64,000 nt of DNA from Candidatus Poribacteria bacterium. GTDB taxonomy: Bacteria; Poribacteria; WGA-4E; WGA-3G. The stretch covers positions 124,001 through 188,000 of the forward strand of contig JAJDTM010000056.1 of NCBI GenBank assembly GCA_022827185.1, written 5' to 3'. A program made the position numbers and the translations under genes. Shown here in pieces: positions 17,482 to 26,906 of the stretch (position 1 is its first letter; the number at the start of each line of letters is the position of its first letter). The notes under the pieces are model-generated. The model was not told where the DNA came from. It was given only the letters and a program-made list of their open reading frames with translations, and searched no databases.

Positions 17482-18810
17482 ATGAAACAGCTCATCGCTT
17501 CACCGCAGAAGTATAACTTCGCATTGCGTAGGATTTTGATGATCGGGCTGCTGCTCGTGCCTTTCGCCTTTGCAGGTTGTGGTGGAAAACTCGGAAAGGT
17601 CGAACCACCTGTAGTGGATACGGCAATCGCAGACGCCGAGGCAGCTATTACAGCGGCAGCACAAGTGGATGCTCCGTCGCTGGCACCTGAGGCATTTGAA
17701 GCCGCTGAATCCAATCTCGCAGCTGCGAAAACAGCCCTTGAAGAAAAAAGAGGAAGTGACGCACTCCAGTTCGCATACCAAGCAGTCGCTGATGCTAAAC
17801 TTGCTCGAAAAAGTGCTATCAACATTGCCAAAAACTCGGAACTGAACGCAGCGATCCTTCAGAAAGAGGCAAAGGCGGAGGTACTCCGTCAGAAACTCAG
17901 CGACAAGGAGTCGGAACTCAGACGCACCCAGTCCGAGATGCAGGAAGTCCGCGGCGAGGAAACACAATTGAAACAGAAAGTTCGCGACCTTGAGAAAAAG
18001 AACCGTGAGTTGAGCATTACACGTGAAAAATATAACAAACAGGTTGCCGAACTCCTTAAAACTGTTGAAGAAATGCAGACACACGGACAGCGGGCGGAAA
18101 CTGAAATCCGGAACTATGGAAAGGAGATTGCGACCCTTCGTCGCAAAATTGAGGTCACCGATAGGATCGTTAAAGAAGAGGGGTATCAAAAGCGGGCAGC
18201 TATTGCTGCGGCAGAGTCGCTCAGAAAACAGATCCGCGAACAGGCAGAAATCTATACCAAGAAACTCGCAGAAGCGAGTCAGCAGGGTATCGGAGCCAAA
18301 CACGCAGAATTTATCAGGCAACAAGCACAAAAAGCGCGCGCCTATGTTGATAGCCAACCCCCACTTTCACCTGCTAAAACGGGGCGTACCTCTCTTTCCA
18401 CAGCGCAGATCGCAGCTGGCAAAGCCGCACTCAGTAATTGGGAAAATGCTTGGCAAAGCAGCAATCTCAACGTCCATCTCGCTTACTATGGACCCAACGT
18501 TGTCGCTGATAAAGTGGTGATTCGAGAAAGCAAAGAACAGCGAAGTAAAATTGATAGGCAACAACTCGAATCCGAGCTTCGCCAGATGGGCGCACACGCA
18601 TGGTCGAAGGTCAAAACTGATACCGAAGTCGAAAGCGATAGTGTCATCGGTGTTCAGCAACTCAGTCGATTGGTTGTCCCTGCTGTTGACGAGAACGCTA
18701 CTGCACTCTACAATATTTGGATTCGCGAAGTCTGGATGCATCAGGTCGGTAACGACTGGAAAATCCATCACGAAATCTGGAAAATTTTTGAAAACGTGCC
18801 AGACTTTTAA
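17482..18810 (+). CDS. Lipoprotein with coiled coil and C-terminal NTF2-like domain
   Basis: A 442-residue protein. The signal peptide ends in a lipobox FAGC (Cys 33). An Ala-rich helical part (about 45-105, DUF4398-like) leads into a long coiled coil (about 105-260) and then an NTF2/SnoaL-like domain (about 300-442: NWENAWQSSNLNVHLAYYG through KIHHEIWKIFENVPDF). It is probably a periplasmic lipoprotein that binds a partner; the NTF2-like domain resembles those fused to L,D-transpeptidase and murein-linked proteins, so a cell-wall role is possible but unproven. The ribosome site is AAGGAG. The next gene, 21 nt on, ends in a related domain. Confidence 0.75.
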   Translation: MKQLIASPQKYNFALRRILMIGLLLVPFAFAGCGGKLGKVEPPVVDTAIADAEAAITAAAQVDAPSLAPEAFEAAESNLAAAKTALEEKRGSDALQFAYQAVADAKLARKSAINIAKNSELNAAILQKEAKAEVLRQKLSDKESELRRTQSEMQEVRGEETQLKQKVRDLEKKNRELSITREKYNKQVAELLKTVEEMQTHGQRAETEIRNYGKEIATLRRKIEVTDRIVKEEGYQKRAAIAAAESLRKQIREQAEIYTKKLAEASQQGIGAKHAEFIRQQAQKARAYVDSQPPLSPAKTGRTSLSTAQIAAGKAALSNWENAWQSSNLNVHLAYYGPNVVADKVVIRESKEQRSKIDRQQLESELRQMGAHAWSKVKTDTEVESDSVIGVQQLSRLVVPAVDENATALYNIWIREVWMHQVGNDWKIHHEIWKIFENVPDF

Positions 18811-18831
18811 ACTACGAGCGGAGGTTAAATC

Positions 18832-20238
18832 GTGAACGACGTACAAAATCGGCAACACAGTCCAAAAAAAACCATTCTATCTCGGAATTTGATCTGGGGT
18901 GGTGCTATTGCGGCAATCGTTATCGCTTTTATCGCATTTCTCGTGATATTCATGAGTTCCAGTGAAACCCCTACCGCCTTTTTGGCGAAATGGAAAAGCG
19001 CACTTGAATCCAGTGATGCTAAAAAGTATGAAGCACTCTGGGTAAAAAGTGAACGCCAGCGTCCTGAGAAGGGCTATCAGAATACAGCGCGGCTCCTGAG
19101 AAACAGTGTGAACTTCGCTGTTAACCTTGAAGGCAGCGGTCAACCCTATCGAGTCCCGCGATACCCGAATCGCTATCGAATTGAAGGGATTCCAGTAACG
19201 GCTTATCTTCCCGAAGGTCCCAAAGAGCAATTGCGAAATCTTGTAATTGAGAAAAAGGGGATCATCCAACAGCGATGGAAAATTATACAGGATGAAGTCG
19301 TTGGCGAAGGAATTGTCGAGGCACTGACGCCTGATTCTACATCGCAACCCAATCAGGTCAAGCAGTCCAACAGCCCTGTCGCACCGCTTGTACTCGCTTG
19401 GAAAGCGGCATTGGAAACGCAGAATGTAAAGACATACACCGACTTGTGGGATAAATCTGCCCGCAAAAAGCGAGCATCAAGTTTCCGGCGTGCTACAGAT
19501 TTGCTGTCGCAGACCCACACCGTTGATCTCCAATATGCCACCTATTCCCCAGTGCCGACGCAGCGGAACCGCCATATTGTTGACGGCATTCGCGTAACTT
19601 TGCAGAGCGGCAGCGAGGTCATTGAGACCCACATTCGCACACTTACTATTGAGAAAAAAGGGTTTTTCAGGCGAAAATGGAAACTCGTTAACGATCAGGT
19701 CGGTGAGATATCCGGCGCAATCGCACTCGCAACGACTGAACCGGCGAGTGCCAATACAGTTTCCGGTAAAGAGTCTGGCGGAACCTTTGATGGAAATGCA
19801 CCGCTTGATACGCATCTCAAGGTGAGACAAGTTTTGGGGAAATGGCAGGCAGCTTGGGAAGGGAAGGACTTGAACACTTATATGTCTACCTACTCAGACA
19901 AAGCCCTGATTACCCGCGTTACTGTGCGTGATGGTAAGGAGACAAAAATCTACCTGACGAAGAAGCAGCTCCGAGCCAAAATGAGAAAACTCAACACCCT
20001 ATACGCTGACATTCAGGTCGTCATCTCTAATCCGCAAATTAACGGGGACCGAGCAACAGCCGAAGTTACTTTCCTGCAGAAATTTACCGGGACCCCCGCA
20101 AGTGGCACCCGGCCCGCTTACTCTGATTACGGCACCAAAGAACTCGATTTGATGGTCGATCCAACGGATGGGCACTGGCGAATCTACGGAGAGACGTGGA
20201 GTCTCTACGAGAAGGTACCGGAATTTCCAAAAATGTAG
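18832..20238 (+). CDS. Membrane-anchored protein with three NTF2-like repeats
   Basis: A 468-residue protein starting at GTG 18832 with CGGAGG upstream. One membrane helix spans about 22-44. Three related units follow: FLAKWKSALESSDAKKYEAL, then LAWKAALETQNVKTYTDLWD, then VLGKWQAAWEGKDLNTYMST, the last ending GETWSLYEKVPEF. That ending parallels KIHHEIWKIFENVPDF in the upstream lipoprotein, so the two genes share a domain. Units one and two each also carry a (I/L)(V/T)IEKKG strand. The protein probably faces the periplasm. The function is unknown; the pair looks like a co-expressed envelope module. Confidence 0.72.
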   Translation: MNDVQNRQHSPKKTILSRNLIWGGAIAAIVIAFIAFLVIFMSSSETPTAFLAKWKSALESSDAKKYEALWVKSERQRPEKGYQNTARLLRNSVNFAVNLEGSGQPYRVPRYPNRYRIEGIPVTAYLPEGPKEQLRNLVIEKKGIIQQRWKIIQDEVVGEGIVEALTPDSTSQPNQVKQSNSPVAPLVLAWKAALETQNVKTYTDLWDKSARKKRASSFRRATDLLSQTHTVDLQYATYSPVPTQRNRHIVDGIRVTLQSGSEVIETHIRTLTIEKKGFFRRKWKLVNDQVGEISGAIALATTEPASANTVSGKESGGTFDGNAPLDTHLKVRQVLGKWQAAWEGKDLNTYMSTYSDKALITRVTVRDGKETKIYLTKKQLRAKMRKLNTLYADIQVVISNPQINGDRATAEVTFLQKFTGTPASGTRPAYSDYGTKELDLMVDPTDGHWRIYGETWSLYEKVPEFPKM

Positions 20239-20247
20239 GGGAATAGT

Positions 20248-20371
20248 TTTCAGTTTTCAGTTATCAGTTACAAGAGTGCCTCGCAGTGAGAGTGATAATC
20301 CGAAAGTCTCTGTCTGAAAACTGAAAGATTTTTTCGCAGAAAAAATCGTACTGAAAACTGATAACTATAAA
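20248..20371. repeat. Inverted-repeat element built from CAGTTATCAGTTTTCAG units
   Basis: TTTTCAGTTATCAGTTA at the left and ACTGAAAACTGATAACTATA at the right are inverted relatives. Between them GATTTTTTC (20327-20335) and GAAAAAATC (20339-20347) form a 9 bp hairpin. It fills the gap before the thioesterase gene. Confidence 0.55.
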
Positions 20372-20376
20372 GAAAC

Positions 20377-20793
20377 ATGCCCACCGAGTACCAAACCAAA
20401 CGCAAAATTGAGTTCGCTGATACGGATATGGCAGGGATCGTCCATTTCACACGGTTTTTTGTCTTTATGGAATCCGCAGAACACGAATTTCTCCGTAGTT
20501 TAGGGACAAGTGTCGCAACCGAATGGAACGGAAATAAAATCGGGTGGCCCCGACTCGCAGCTTCGTGTGAGTATCTAAGTCCGCTCCGGTTTGAAGATGA
20601 GGTGGACATCCACCTCCGGGTCTCCAAGAAAGGGACCAAGTCGCTCACATATCAATTTCGCTTTACACATCAGGGAACGGATGTTGCACGTGGCGAAATC
20701 ACAACGGTCTGTTGTATAACGAACCCGGGTGAAAAACTGCGTGCTATCCCGATCCCTGATTTTATTGCAGATCAGATACATCCTCCGTCATAA
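20377..20793 (+). CDS. Hotdog-fold acyl-CoA thioesterase (YbgC/4HBT type)
   Basis: A 138-residue single hotdog domain. The motif FADTDMAGIVHFTRFF, with Asp 17 followed by G20, V22 and F24 and then Glu 32, is the 4-hydroxybenzoyl-CoA thioesterase signature in which the aspartate is catalytic. It hydrolyses an acyl-CoA; the acyl group cannot be told from sequence. No Tol-Pal genes adjoin it, as they often do for YbgC. The ATG has a poor ribosome site (AAAGAAA) immediately after the repeat element. Confidence 0.87.
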   Translation: MPTEYQTKRKIEFADTDMAGIVHFTRFFVFMESAEHEFLRSLGTSVATEWNGNKIGWPRLAASCEYLSPLRFEDEVDIHLRVSKKGTKSLTYQFRFTHQGTDVARGEITTVCCITNPGEKLRAIPIPDFIADQIHPPS

Positions 20794-20805
20794 CGTGCAT
20801 CCTTT

Positions 20806-20892
20806 TAAAGTCCCCCTGCTAAGGGGGATTTAGGGGGTCTCTTCTATAGCAGCTGCTTCTTAAAGTCCCCCTGCTAAGGGGGATTTAGGGGT
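20806..20892 (+). repeat. Two AAAGTCCCCCTGCTAAGG units
   Basis: Units at 20806-20839 and 20862-20892 differ from the 6.2/9.5 kb copies by TGCTAA for TGATAA. The AGGGG of the second unit (20887-20891) lies 8 nt before the LolD-like ATG at 20900 and would be its ribosome site. Confidence 0.75.
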
Positions 20893-20899
20893 TTCTTCC

Positions 20900-21562
20900 A
20901 TGCTTAAAATATCTCACTTATTCAAAGACTTCGGAGCCGTCAAGGTGCTGCGGAACGTTTCATTGAGTCTCACAGGCGGTACATCTGTTGTTATCACCGG
21001 TCCCTCTGGTTCTGGTAAAAGTACGCTCTTACACATCATCGGTACCTTAGAAGAACCGTCGAATGGAATTGTGGAGATCAACAATATAAACCCGTTCACC
21101 CTCTCTGAACCTGAACTTGCGGCGTACCGCAATTCCGTGATCGGATTTGTGTTTCAGGAACATCATCTACTTCCGCAATATTCCGTGCTTGAAAATGTGC
21201 TGATTCCGACACTTGCCTTCAAACGCGGAACTGACGCGACCGAGCGTGCCGTTCAGTTGCTAAAACGGGTCGGACTCACGGATCGTCAATCGCACCGTCC
21301 TGCTGAGCTTTCAGGTGGCGAACGGCAACGCGTCGCGATTGCGCGCGCCCTTATTAATCAACCGGACATCATGCTCTGTGATGAACCGACAGGTAATCTG
21401 GACACTGCTACGACTGATACCGTTGCCAACCTGCTCTTTGAGTTGCATCGTGCTGAGAAAACCTTATTGATTGTGGTGACACATAACCTCTCGCTCACCT
21501 CGCGCTTTGACCGGCATCTGCAATTGGTGGACGGTACTTGCACCATCGAAAGAGATGGTTAA
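20900..21562 (+). CDS. ABC transporter ATPase, LolD/MacB type
   Basis: A 220-residue ATPase with Walker A GPSGSGKST (34-42), signature LSGGERQRVAIARAL, Walker B IMLCDEPTGNLD and a downstream switch His (VVTHNL). The lengths and motifs match the LolD/MacB/FtsE subfamily, which works with FtsX-type permeases in lipoprotein release or peptide export. The large FtsX-type permease encoded 27 nt downstream is its partner. The ribosome site comes from the repeat unit upstream. Confidence 0.9.
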   Translation: MLKISHLFKDFGAVKVLRNVSLSLTGGTSVVITGPSGSGKSTLLHIIGTLEEPSNGIVEINNINPFTLSEPELAAYRNSVIGFVFQEHHLLPQYSVLENVLIPTLAFKRGTDATERAVQLLKRVGLTDRQSHRPAELSGGERQRVAIARALINQPDIMLCDEPTGNLDTATTDTVANLLFELHRAEKTLLIVVTHNLSLTSRFDRHLQLVDGTCTIERDG

Positions 21563-21589
21563 TACGCACAACGGACGCGAAGAAAGATT

Positions 21590-24500
21590 ATGCCGAAATT
21601 CTCTCGGAATTCCCTCAAACACTTTTGGCAGATACATCTTACCGTCGCACTTTGTACCGCTGTCGCGACAGGTGTACTTGCCGGTGCGCTGATTGTCGGC
21701 GATTCCGTGCGCGGGAGCCTACGAAGTCTAACGACAGAGCGACTCGGTGCCATCCAACACGCCCTCCTTGCAGACCATTTCTTTCGACCCGATCTATTGC
21801 AGCTGGAAAATAAAGTGCCAGCAATTTTGTTGAACGGAACAGTCGTCGCGCCACAAACGCAGACACGGGCATCCAAGGTTAACATCCTCGGCGTAACCGA
21901 CAATTTCTTCACGTTTTGGGGAGAGAATACCCCACCGAATCTCAACAAACCCGCCGGACAACCTTTCAACGCTATTGTCATTAACGAAACACTTCAAAAC
22001 GAATTGAACGTCCAAGTTGGCGATACGCTGCTGGTGAATATGTCTCAAGCCGCGGACATCCATCCCGAATTCCTGCTCGGTGAGCGGGACGCAGCCAACG
22101 CCATCCAGAGCCTTCGCTTGGTGATTAGCGAAATAATTCCTACCAAGAACGTAGGGAGGTTCAGTCTGCAGGCGAATCAAAGTCTCCCGTTCAACGCTTT
22201 CATACCACTCCCAGTTCTCCAAAAAGCACTCGGACAAGCGGAGCAGGTGAATGCCGTATTTACAGCGGATCTGGACGCAATTTCAGCAGCGGATCTGTCG
22301 TTAACCCTTGAAAGTCTTGGATTACGTATTAAAACGCATGAGAACCACTTCGATCTCCAAAGTCAGCAGTATCTCCTCAAACCGATACTGTCCGAAACCG
22401 CGCTAACAGTTGCCACTGAGAACCGCATACCGACATTTCCAACGCTTACTTATCTCGCAAATACAATAAGTGCTAACGATAAGGCTATACCCTACTCTAC
22501 TATTGTGGCACTCCCGACGACTGAAGGCGAATTTGCGAAATTGCTCAATGTCCACACGACAGAAGCGCAGCACCTTGCCTACGAACAGGCGCGTAAAGAA
22601 AAAAAAGAACGGGTAAAATTAGAAATAGATAAATTAATAAAAGAAAAACGAAAACTAAGAAGCACAAAAAAGGATAGGGAACAGGCTGAGAAAATTATGA
22701 GGGACTTGGCTTTACTCACTAAAAGCTTACGTGATTCTGAAATTATCCTCAACAGATGGGCTGCAGAGGACCTCAGAGCCAGTGTGGGGGACATTATTGA
22801 GGTTACCTATTATAGCGTCAGCACGGACGAAGCGTACATTACTGAAACAACCCTTTTTCGTCTCAAGGGCATTCTACCGATCGAAGGTATCACCGCGGAT
22901 AGAGACATCATTCCTGAATTTCCGGGTATTCACGATACCGCTGATATGTCCGACTGGGAATCTCCTTTCCCAATTGATTACACTTTGGTGCGAGACAAAG
23001 ACGAAAGGTATTGGGATGAATACGGCGCGATGCCGAAAGCGTTTATTCCGCTGGGAATTGGCAAACAACTCTGGAAAAACCGATTCGGAGACCTTACTAC
23101 GATTCGGTTCGGCACTGCCCCAGACACAGATATTCAGACGACACGCACGCGCTTTGAAACCGAATTCCTCAAAAAGATTCAACCTGAGCAGGTTGGCTTT
23201 CAATTCTTATCCCTCCAAGCAGATGGACTTCAAGCGTCCGCCGGTGCCACAGATTTTGGGATGCTCTTTGGGAGTCTAAGCGGCTTTATCATTATCTCCG
23301 TTGCCCTGTTGGTCGCGATGCTTTTTCGTATCGGCGTTGAAAGTCGGTCGCGTGAGATCGGTATCCTACAGGCTGTCGGTTATCCGCTCGTCAAAATTCG
23401 TCGCCGTTTCCTTTATGAAGGCGCGACTGTAGCGGGTATCGGGAGTCTGTTGGGATGCCTGCTCGCGGTAAGCTATGCCGAACTCATGATATTCGGGCTA
23501 CAAACGTGGTGGCTGCCTGCTATCGGCACGCCATTTATGGAACTTCATGTCAACTTAATAAGTCTACTAAGTGGTGTACTCATCGCACTGGCTGTTGTGA
23601 TGATCTCTATCCGTATAACCGTCCAACAGTTAGGTGAGACATCCACGACAGCACTCCTCGCCGGTGAAACCGATTTTGCTGAGATAACGCTCACACATGA
23701 GACTAAACAGACTGAATTCTCTGCAAGGATGGCAATCTTAAAGAAGATCCTAATCGCGCTTGTAGTCGTCTTATTTGCCTTTTTTCTTATCTTTGACAAA
23801 TGGTTTATTGATACCTTTGGCACTTGGATTGTAGACCCCATCATTGACTTTTTATTACTCACCTTGACTATTATCAGTTTCGGGTGGGATGCCTTCGGTC
23901 GGTGGTTGAAGTCACAGCGAGTCCCAAGACGGTTGAATAGAATGCGGTTTGCACTTAAAAACGCGGCACGTCAACCCGGACGAAGCACAACCAGCGTTAA
24001 AACAATTAGTTTGGCGTGCTGTATCATTGTCGCAGTCGGCGCAAATCGCCACGATGCACCACCGGAAACAGAATATGCCTTTGTCGCCGAGTCCGCGCTC
24101 CCATTACACCATAGCCTCAATACACCCGATGGCAAATTTGAACTCGGTTTTTCTGAGAGTGCCTCCGAGATCCTCAGTAAATCCGAAATATTTCCGTTTC
24201 GCGTCCTCCCGGGTGAAGATGTAAGTTGTCTAAATCTTTATCAACCTCAGAAACCGCAAATTTTGGGCGCACCGGATGCCATGCTGAACGAATACCCTTG
24301 GTATCAAATAAAAGTTGTTCAGCCTGAAGGCGGTAGAGCACCTGCTATTGGTGATGCAAAGTCGCTCCGTTGGATTTTGCACCACAACCCAGACGATGCT
24401 TTTATCGTTCAAGATGAATTCGGCAAACCGCTCAGTCTTGAACTGGAGACAATTGAGAACAGTCTGTTCCAAAGTCAACTGATTATCTCCGAATCTAACT

Positions 24501-25045
24501 TCACGAAATACTTCCCGAGCGAAAGCGGGTACCGATTTTTCCTCATCAAAACACCGCCCGAATTGCGAGAAGAAACCGCGCAGATCTTAGAGAAAACATT
24601 AGGCGACTACGGTTTTGACCTCACATCGGCATCCGAACGGTTGGCAAGCTACCGTGCCGTTGAAAATACCTATATCTCTACTTTCCAGAGCCTCGGCGGT
24701 TTAGGCGTGCTACTCGGGACATTCGGATTGGCACTGATATTCTTTAGAAACATCATAGAACGTCGTGGCGAATTGGCAACCTTGCGCGCTTTCGGTTTCC
24801 GACGGCAGCTGCTCTCGCGGATGCTATTCCTTGAAAGTTGTTTCCTCCTCGCTGTGGGGATGCTTATCGGAATTGTCGCTGGACTCGTGGCAATTCTTGG
24901 GTCTCAGGGGCACCTCCCTTCCTTTCCGTGGGGATCTCTCACAATTACCTTGCTTTTGATCTTCGGTTTCGGTATAATTGCAAATGCAGTTGCTGTTGCC
25001 GTGGCACTCCGAAGTCCACTCTTGCGTACACTCAAATCTGAATAA
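21590..25045 (+). CDS. Large FtsX-family ABC transporter permease
   Basis: A 1151-residue permease. One N-terminal helix (about 12-32) precedes a long extracytoplasmic domain. A first FtsX core of three helices lies at about 560-690 (GVESRSREIGILQAVGYPL), a further helix pair at about 720-770, a second outer domain, and a second FtsX core at the C-terminus (IIERRGELATLRAFGFRRQLL, about 1040-1140). The two-core layout is like the fused LolC/E or YbbP-type permeases. A highly charged Lys/Glu helix at about 325-390 may be a coiled-coil arm. The substrate is unknown; lipoprotein or outer-membrane lipid transport is a guess from the ATPase type. Confidence 0.85.
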   Translation: MPKFSRNSLKHFWQIHLTVALCTAVATGVLAGALIVGDSVRGSLRSLTTERLGAIQHALLADHFFRPDLLQLENKVPAILLNGTVVAPQTQTRASKVNILGVTDNFFTFWGENTPPNLNKPAGQPFNAIVINETLQNELNVQVGDTLLVNMSQAADIHPEFLLGERDAANAIQSLRLVISEIIPTKNVGRFSLQANQSLPFNAFIPLPVLQKALGQAEQVNAVFTADLDAISAADLSLTLESLGLRIKTHENHFDLQSQQYLLKPILSETALTVATENRIPTFPTLTYLANTISANDKAIPYSTIVALPTTEGEFAKLLNVHTTEAQHLAYEQARKEKKERVKLEIDKLIKEKRKLRSTKKDREQAEKIMRDLALLTKSLRDSEIILNRWAAEDLRASVGDIIEVTYYSVSTDEAYITETTLFRLKGILPIEGITADRDIIPEFPGIHDTADMSDWESPFPIDYTLVRDKDERYWDEYGAMPKAFIPLGIGKQLWKNRFGDLTTIRFGTAPDTDIQTTRTRFETEFLKKIQPEQVGFQFLSLQADGLQASAGATDFGMLFGSLSGFIIISVALLVAMLFRIGVESRSREIGILQAVGYPLVKIRRRFLYEGATVAGIGSLLGCLLAVSYAELMIFGLQTWWLPAIGTPFMELHVNLISLLSGVLIALAVVMISIRITVQQLGETSTTALLAGETDFAEITLTHETKQTEFSARMAILKKILIALVVVLFAFFLIFDKWFIDTFGTWIVDPIIDFLLLTLTIISFGWDAFGRWLKSQRVPRRLNRMRFALKNAARQPGRSTTSVKTISLACCIIVAVGANRHDAPPETEYAFVAESALPLHHSLNTPDGKFELGFSESASEILSKSEIFPFRVLPGEDVSCLNLYQPQKPQILGAPDAMLNEYPWYQIKVVQPEGGRAPAIGDAKSLRWILHHNPDDAFIVQDEFGKPLSLELETIENSLFQSQLIISESNFTKYFPSESGYRFFLIKTPPELREETAQILEKTLGDYGFDLTSASERLASYRAVENTYISTFQSLGGLGVLLGTFGLALIFFRNIIERRGELATLRAFGFRRQLLSRMLFLESCFLLAVGMLIGIVAGLVAILGSQGHLPSFPWGSLTITLLLIFGFGIIANAVAVAVALRSPLLRTLKSE

Positions 25046-25153
25046 CAGTTAACAGTTAACAGTTTCCAGTAAGAAAAGACCTTGATAGACCCGTTCCCCT
25101 CTTAACTGACCACTGGTGACTGGGGACTGGTTACTTCTTTAGGAAAATATACC

Positions 25154-25786
25154 ATGTATCCTGTTAGGTTCAAATTGCGGCACTACATCGTCTGCGCAGT
25201 GCTGCTTCTGCCCTACTTGATGATGCTGCTTCTTACCATACTTGCTGTACTCAATCTAAGCGGTTGTTCCAGTGATTCCGACCCAAATACGCCAAGCGCG
25301 GTCAATTACACGGAACAAGGGTGGAGGCATTACAAGTCGGGCAACTATGCACAGGCACTGCTCAGTTTTGAGCGCGCACTCAACTTCGATGAAGCACTTG
25401 CTGACGCACATAACGGGGTCGGATGGAGCCATCTCAGTCTCTCGCTGAACCCACCGTTAGCACAAGAAGCATTCCAGAACGCCGTGCAACTTGATGCCTC
25501 AAATGCGGATGCCTGGGTTGGGCTTGCAAACATTCTCTATCTACGGAACAAAGGGACTAACGATTTCAGATCTGCGATCCGTGCGATTGATAACGCACTC
25601 CAAGGAGACGCGCAATACCTCTTTCGGCACGACTACGATTCCAAAGCCGACCTCTACGCCTTGAAAGCGTCATGTTACTTCTATCTCGGCGAACATCAAT
25701 CCGCAGAGATAGAAATTAACAAGGCACTTCAAGTTGATACGACACATAGGACTGCTGTTGCACTACAAAACCTATTGAAAGAATAA
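25154..25786 (+). CDS. TPR lipoprotein
   Basis: A 210-residue protein. The long hydrophobic signal ends in lipobox LSGC (Cys 38). Three or four TPR units follow (YTEQGWRHYKSGNYAQALLS, ADAHNGVGWSHL, NADAWVGLANILYL, KASCYFYLGEHQSAEIEINK). It probably scaffolds partners in the periplasm. The start has TTTAGGAAAA as ribosome site. The 108 nt before it contain tandem AACAGTTAACAGTT-type repeats related to those at 20248. Confidence 0.78.
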   Translation: MYPVRFKLRHYIVCAVLLLPYLMMLLLTILAVLNLSGCSSDSDPNTPSAVNYTEQGWRHYKSGNYAQALLSFERALNFDEALADAHNGVGWSHLSLSLNPPLAQEAFQNAVQLDASNADAWVGLANILYLRNKGTNDFRSAIRAIDNALQGDAQYLFRHDYDSKADLYALKASCYFYLGEHQSAEIEINKALQVDTTHRTAVALQNLLKE

Positions 25787-25811
25787 AACTGACAGCCAAC
25801 TGCTGATGGCT

Positions 25812-25865
25812 TGGACCGAAAACCTCGTGCCTTAGTAAATTATCGGAGTCGAGTTTTTCGGTCCA
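25812..25865 (+). terminator. Long inverted repeat upstream of purC
   Basis: TGGACCGAAAACCTCG (25812-25827) pairs with CGAGTTTTTCGGTCCA (25850-25865), 15 of 16 positions, around a 22-base loop. No T-run follows. It may terminate the TPR transcript or act in the purC leader; the choice is open. Confidence 0.45.
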
Positions 25866-25884
25866 GGCTACTAAAGGAGAAAAT

Positions 25885-26778
25885 ATGTCTCAAAACGTTA
25901 TTACATCTACACAGTTAACCAACTTAACCCCGCTCCACAGCGGCAAGGTCCGTGACCTCTACGACCTCGGAGATGAACTCCTGATCGTATCCACCGATCG
26001 GATCTCCGCCTTTGATGTCGTTTTACCAAACGGTATTCCAGATAAAGGCAAAGTCTTAACCGGTTTGTCCAAATTCTGGTTCGACTACACCGGATCCGTT
26101 GCTGACAATCATCTCATAGCGACTGAAGTTGAAGATTATCCCGATACTTTACAGCCTGATGCAGAACTTTTAAAGGGACGCTCCATGCTTGTGAAAAAAG
26201 CGGATCGGGTCGATGTTGAATGCGTTGTTCGTGGGTATCTTGCCGGTTCCGGTTGGGCCTCGTATCAGAAGACAGGCGAAATTTGTGGGCAAAAACTGCC
26301 AGATGGACTCCGCGAATCTGATCGGCTCCCTGAACTCTTGTTTACACCGACAACCAAGGCAGAACAAGGCGAGCATGACGAACCGATCTCCATTGATGAG
26401 ATGCGTAACGAAGTCGGCAGCGAACTTACAGACCGATTGATTGAGACCAGTTTCGCACTCTTTGAAGCTGCAAGTCAACACGCCGAAAGTGCCGGGATTA
26501 TCCTTTGTGATACCAAATTTGAATTCGGACAACGCGACGGAAAACTGATTGTCATTGACGAAGTCTTCACGCCCGATTCATCCCGTTTCTGGCCCGCGGA
26601 TCTCTACGAACCCGGTAAGCCGCAACAGAGTTTCGATAAACAGTTCGTCAGGGACTACCTCTCCGAAATCGGTTGGAACAAGGAACCGCCTGCCCCTGAA
26701 CTGCCAGAGGATGTTATCTCCAAGACAAGCGAGAAATACCGGGAGGCGTACCGTCTCATCGTTGGCGAAGAACTGTAG
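25885..26778 (+). CDS. purC: SAICAR synthetase PurC
   Basis: A 297-residue phosphoribosylaminoimidazole-succinocarboxamide synthase, the purine step that joins CAIR and aspartate. LHSGKVRDLYDLGDELLIV opens the ATP-binding part; STDRISAFDVVLPNGIPDKG and ECVVRGYLAGSGW are characteristic, and the metal/ATP region DEVFTPDSSRFW lies at about 226-237. The length fits the eukaryote-like or long bacterial form. AAAGGAG precedes the ATG. No other pur gene is nearby. Confidence 0.95.
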   Translation: MSQNVITSTQLTNLTPLHSGKVRDLYDLGDELLIVSTDRISAFDVVLPNGIPDKGKVLTGLSKFWFDYTGSVADNHLIATEVEDYPDTLQPDAELLKGRSMLVKKADRVDVECVVRGYLAGSGWASYQKTGEICGQKLPDGLRESDRLPELLFTPTTKAEQGEHDEPISIDEMRNEVGSELTDRLIETSFALFEAASQHAESAGIILCDTKFEFGQRDGKLIVIDEVFTPDSSRFWPADLYEPGKPQQSFDKQFVRDYLSEIGWNKEPPAPELPEDVISKTSEKYREAYRLIVGEEL

Positions 26779-26795
26779 GATCAAATTGTCGAAAT

Positions 26796-26883
26796 GGCTA
26801 TCGGCTGTCGGCTATCAGCAAAGAGAATGTTTGTTAAACCACAGTTCTCTTGCTGACGGCTGACGGCTGATGGCTGACGGCTA
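26796..26883. repeat. GGCTGACGGCTGATGGC inverted-repeat element
   Basis: GGCTATCGGCTGTCGGCTAT then CAGCAAAGAGAA on the left are mirrored by TTCTCTTGCTGACGGCTGAC then GGCTGATGGCTGACGGCT on the right. A related GTCAGCCATCAGCCATCAG run lies at 32449-32473. Confidence 0.6.
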
Positions 26884-26906
26884 TTCCTCATACAGGAGAA
26901 ACAACA

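Noticed and set aside
17500..18357. 285-residue minus-strand ORF
   Set aside because: It is antisense to the lipoprotein coiled coil, Phe/Leu/Cys-rich, with no ribosome site.
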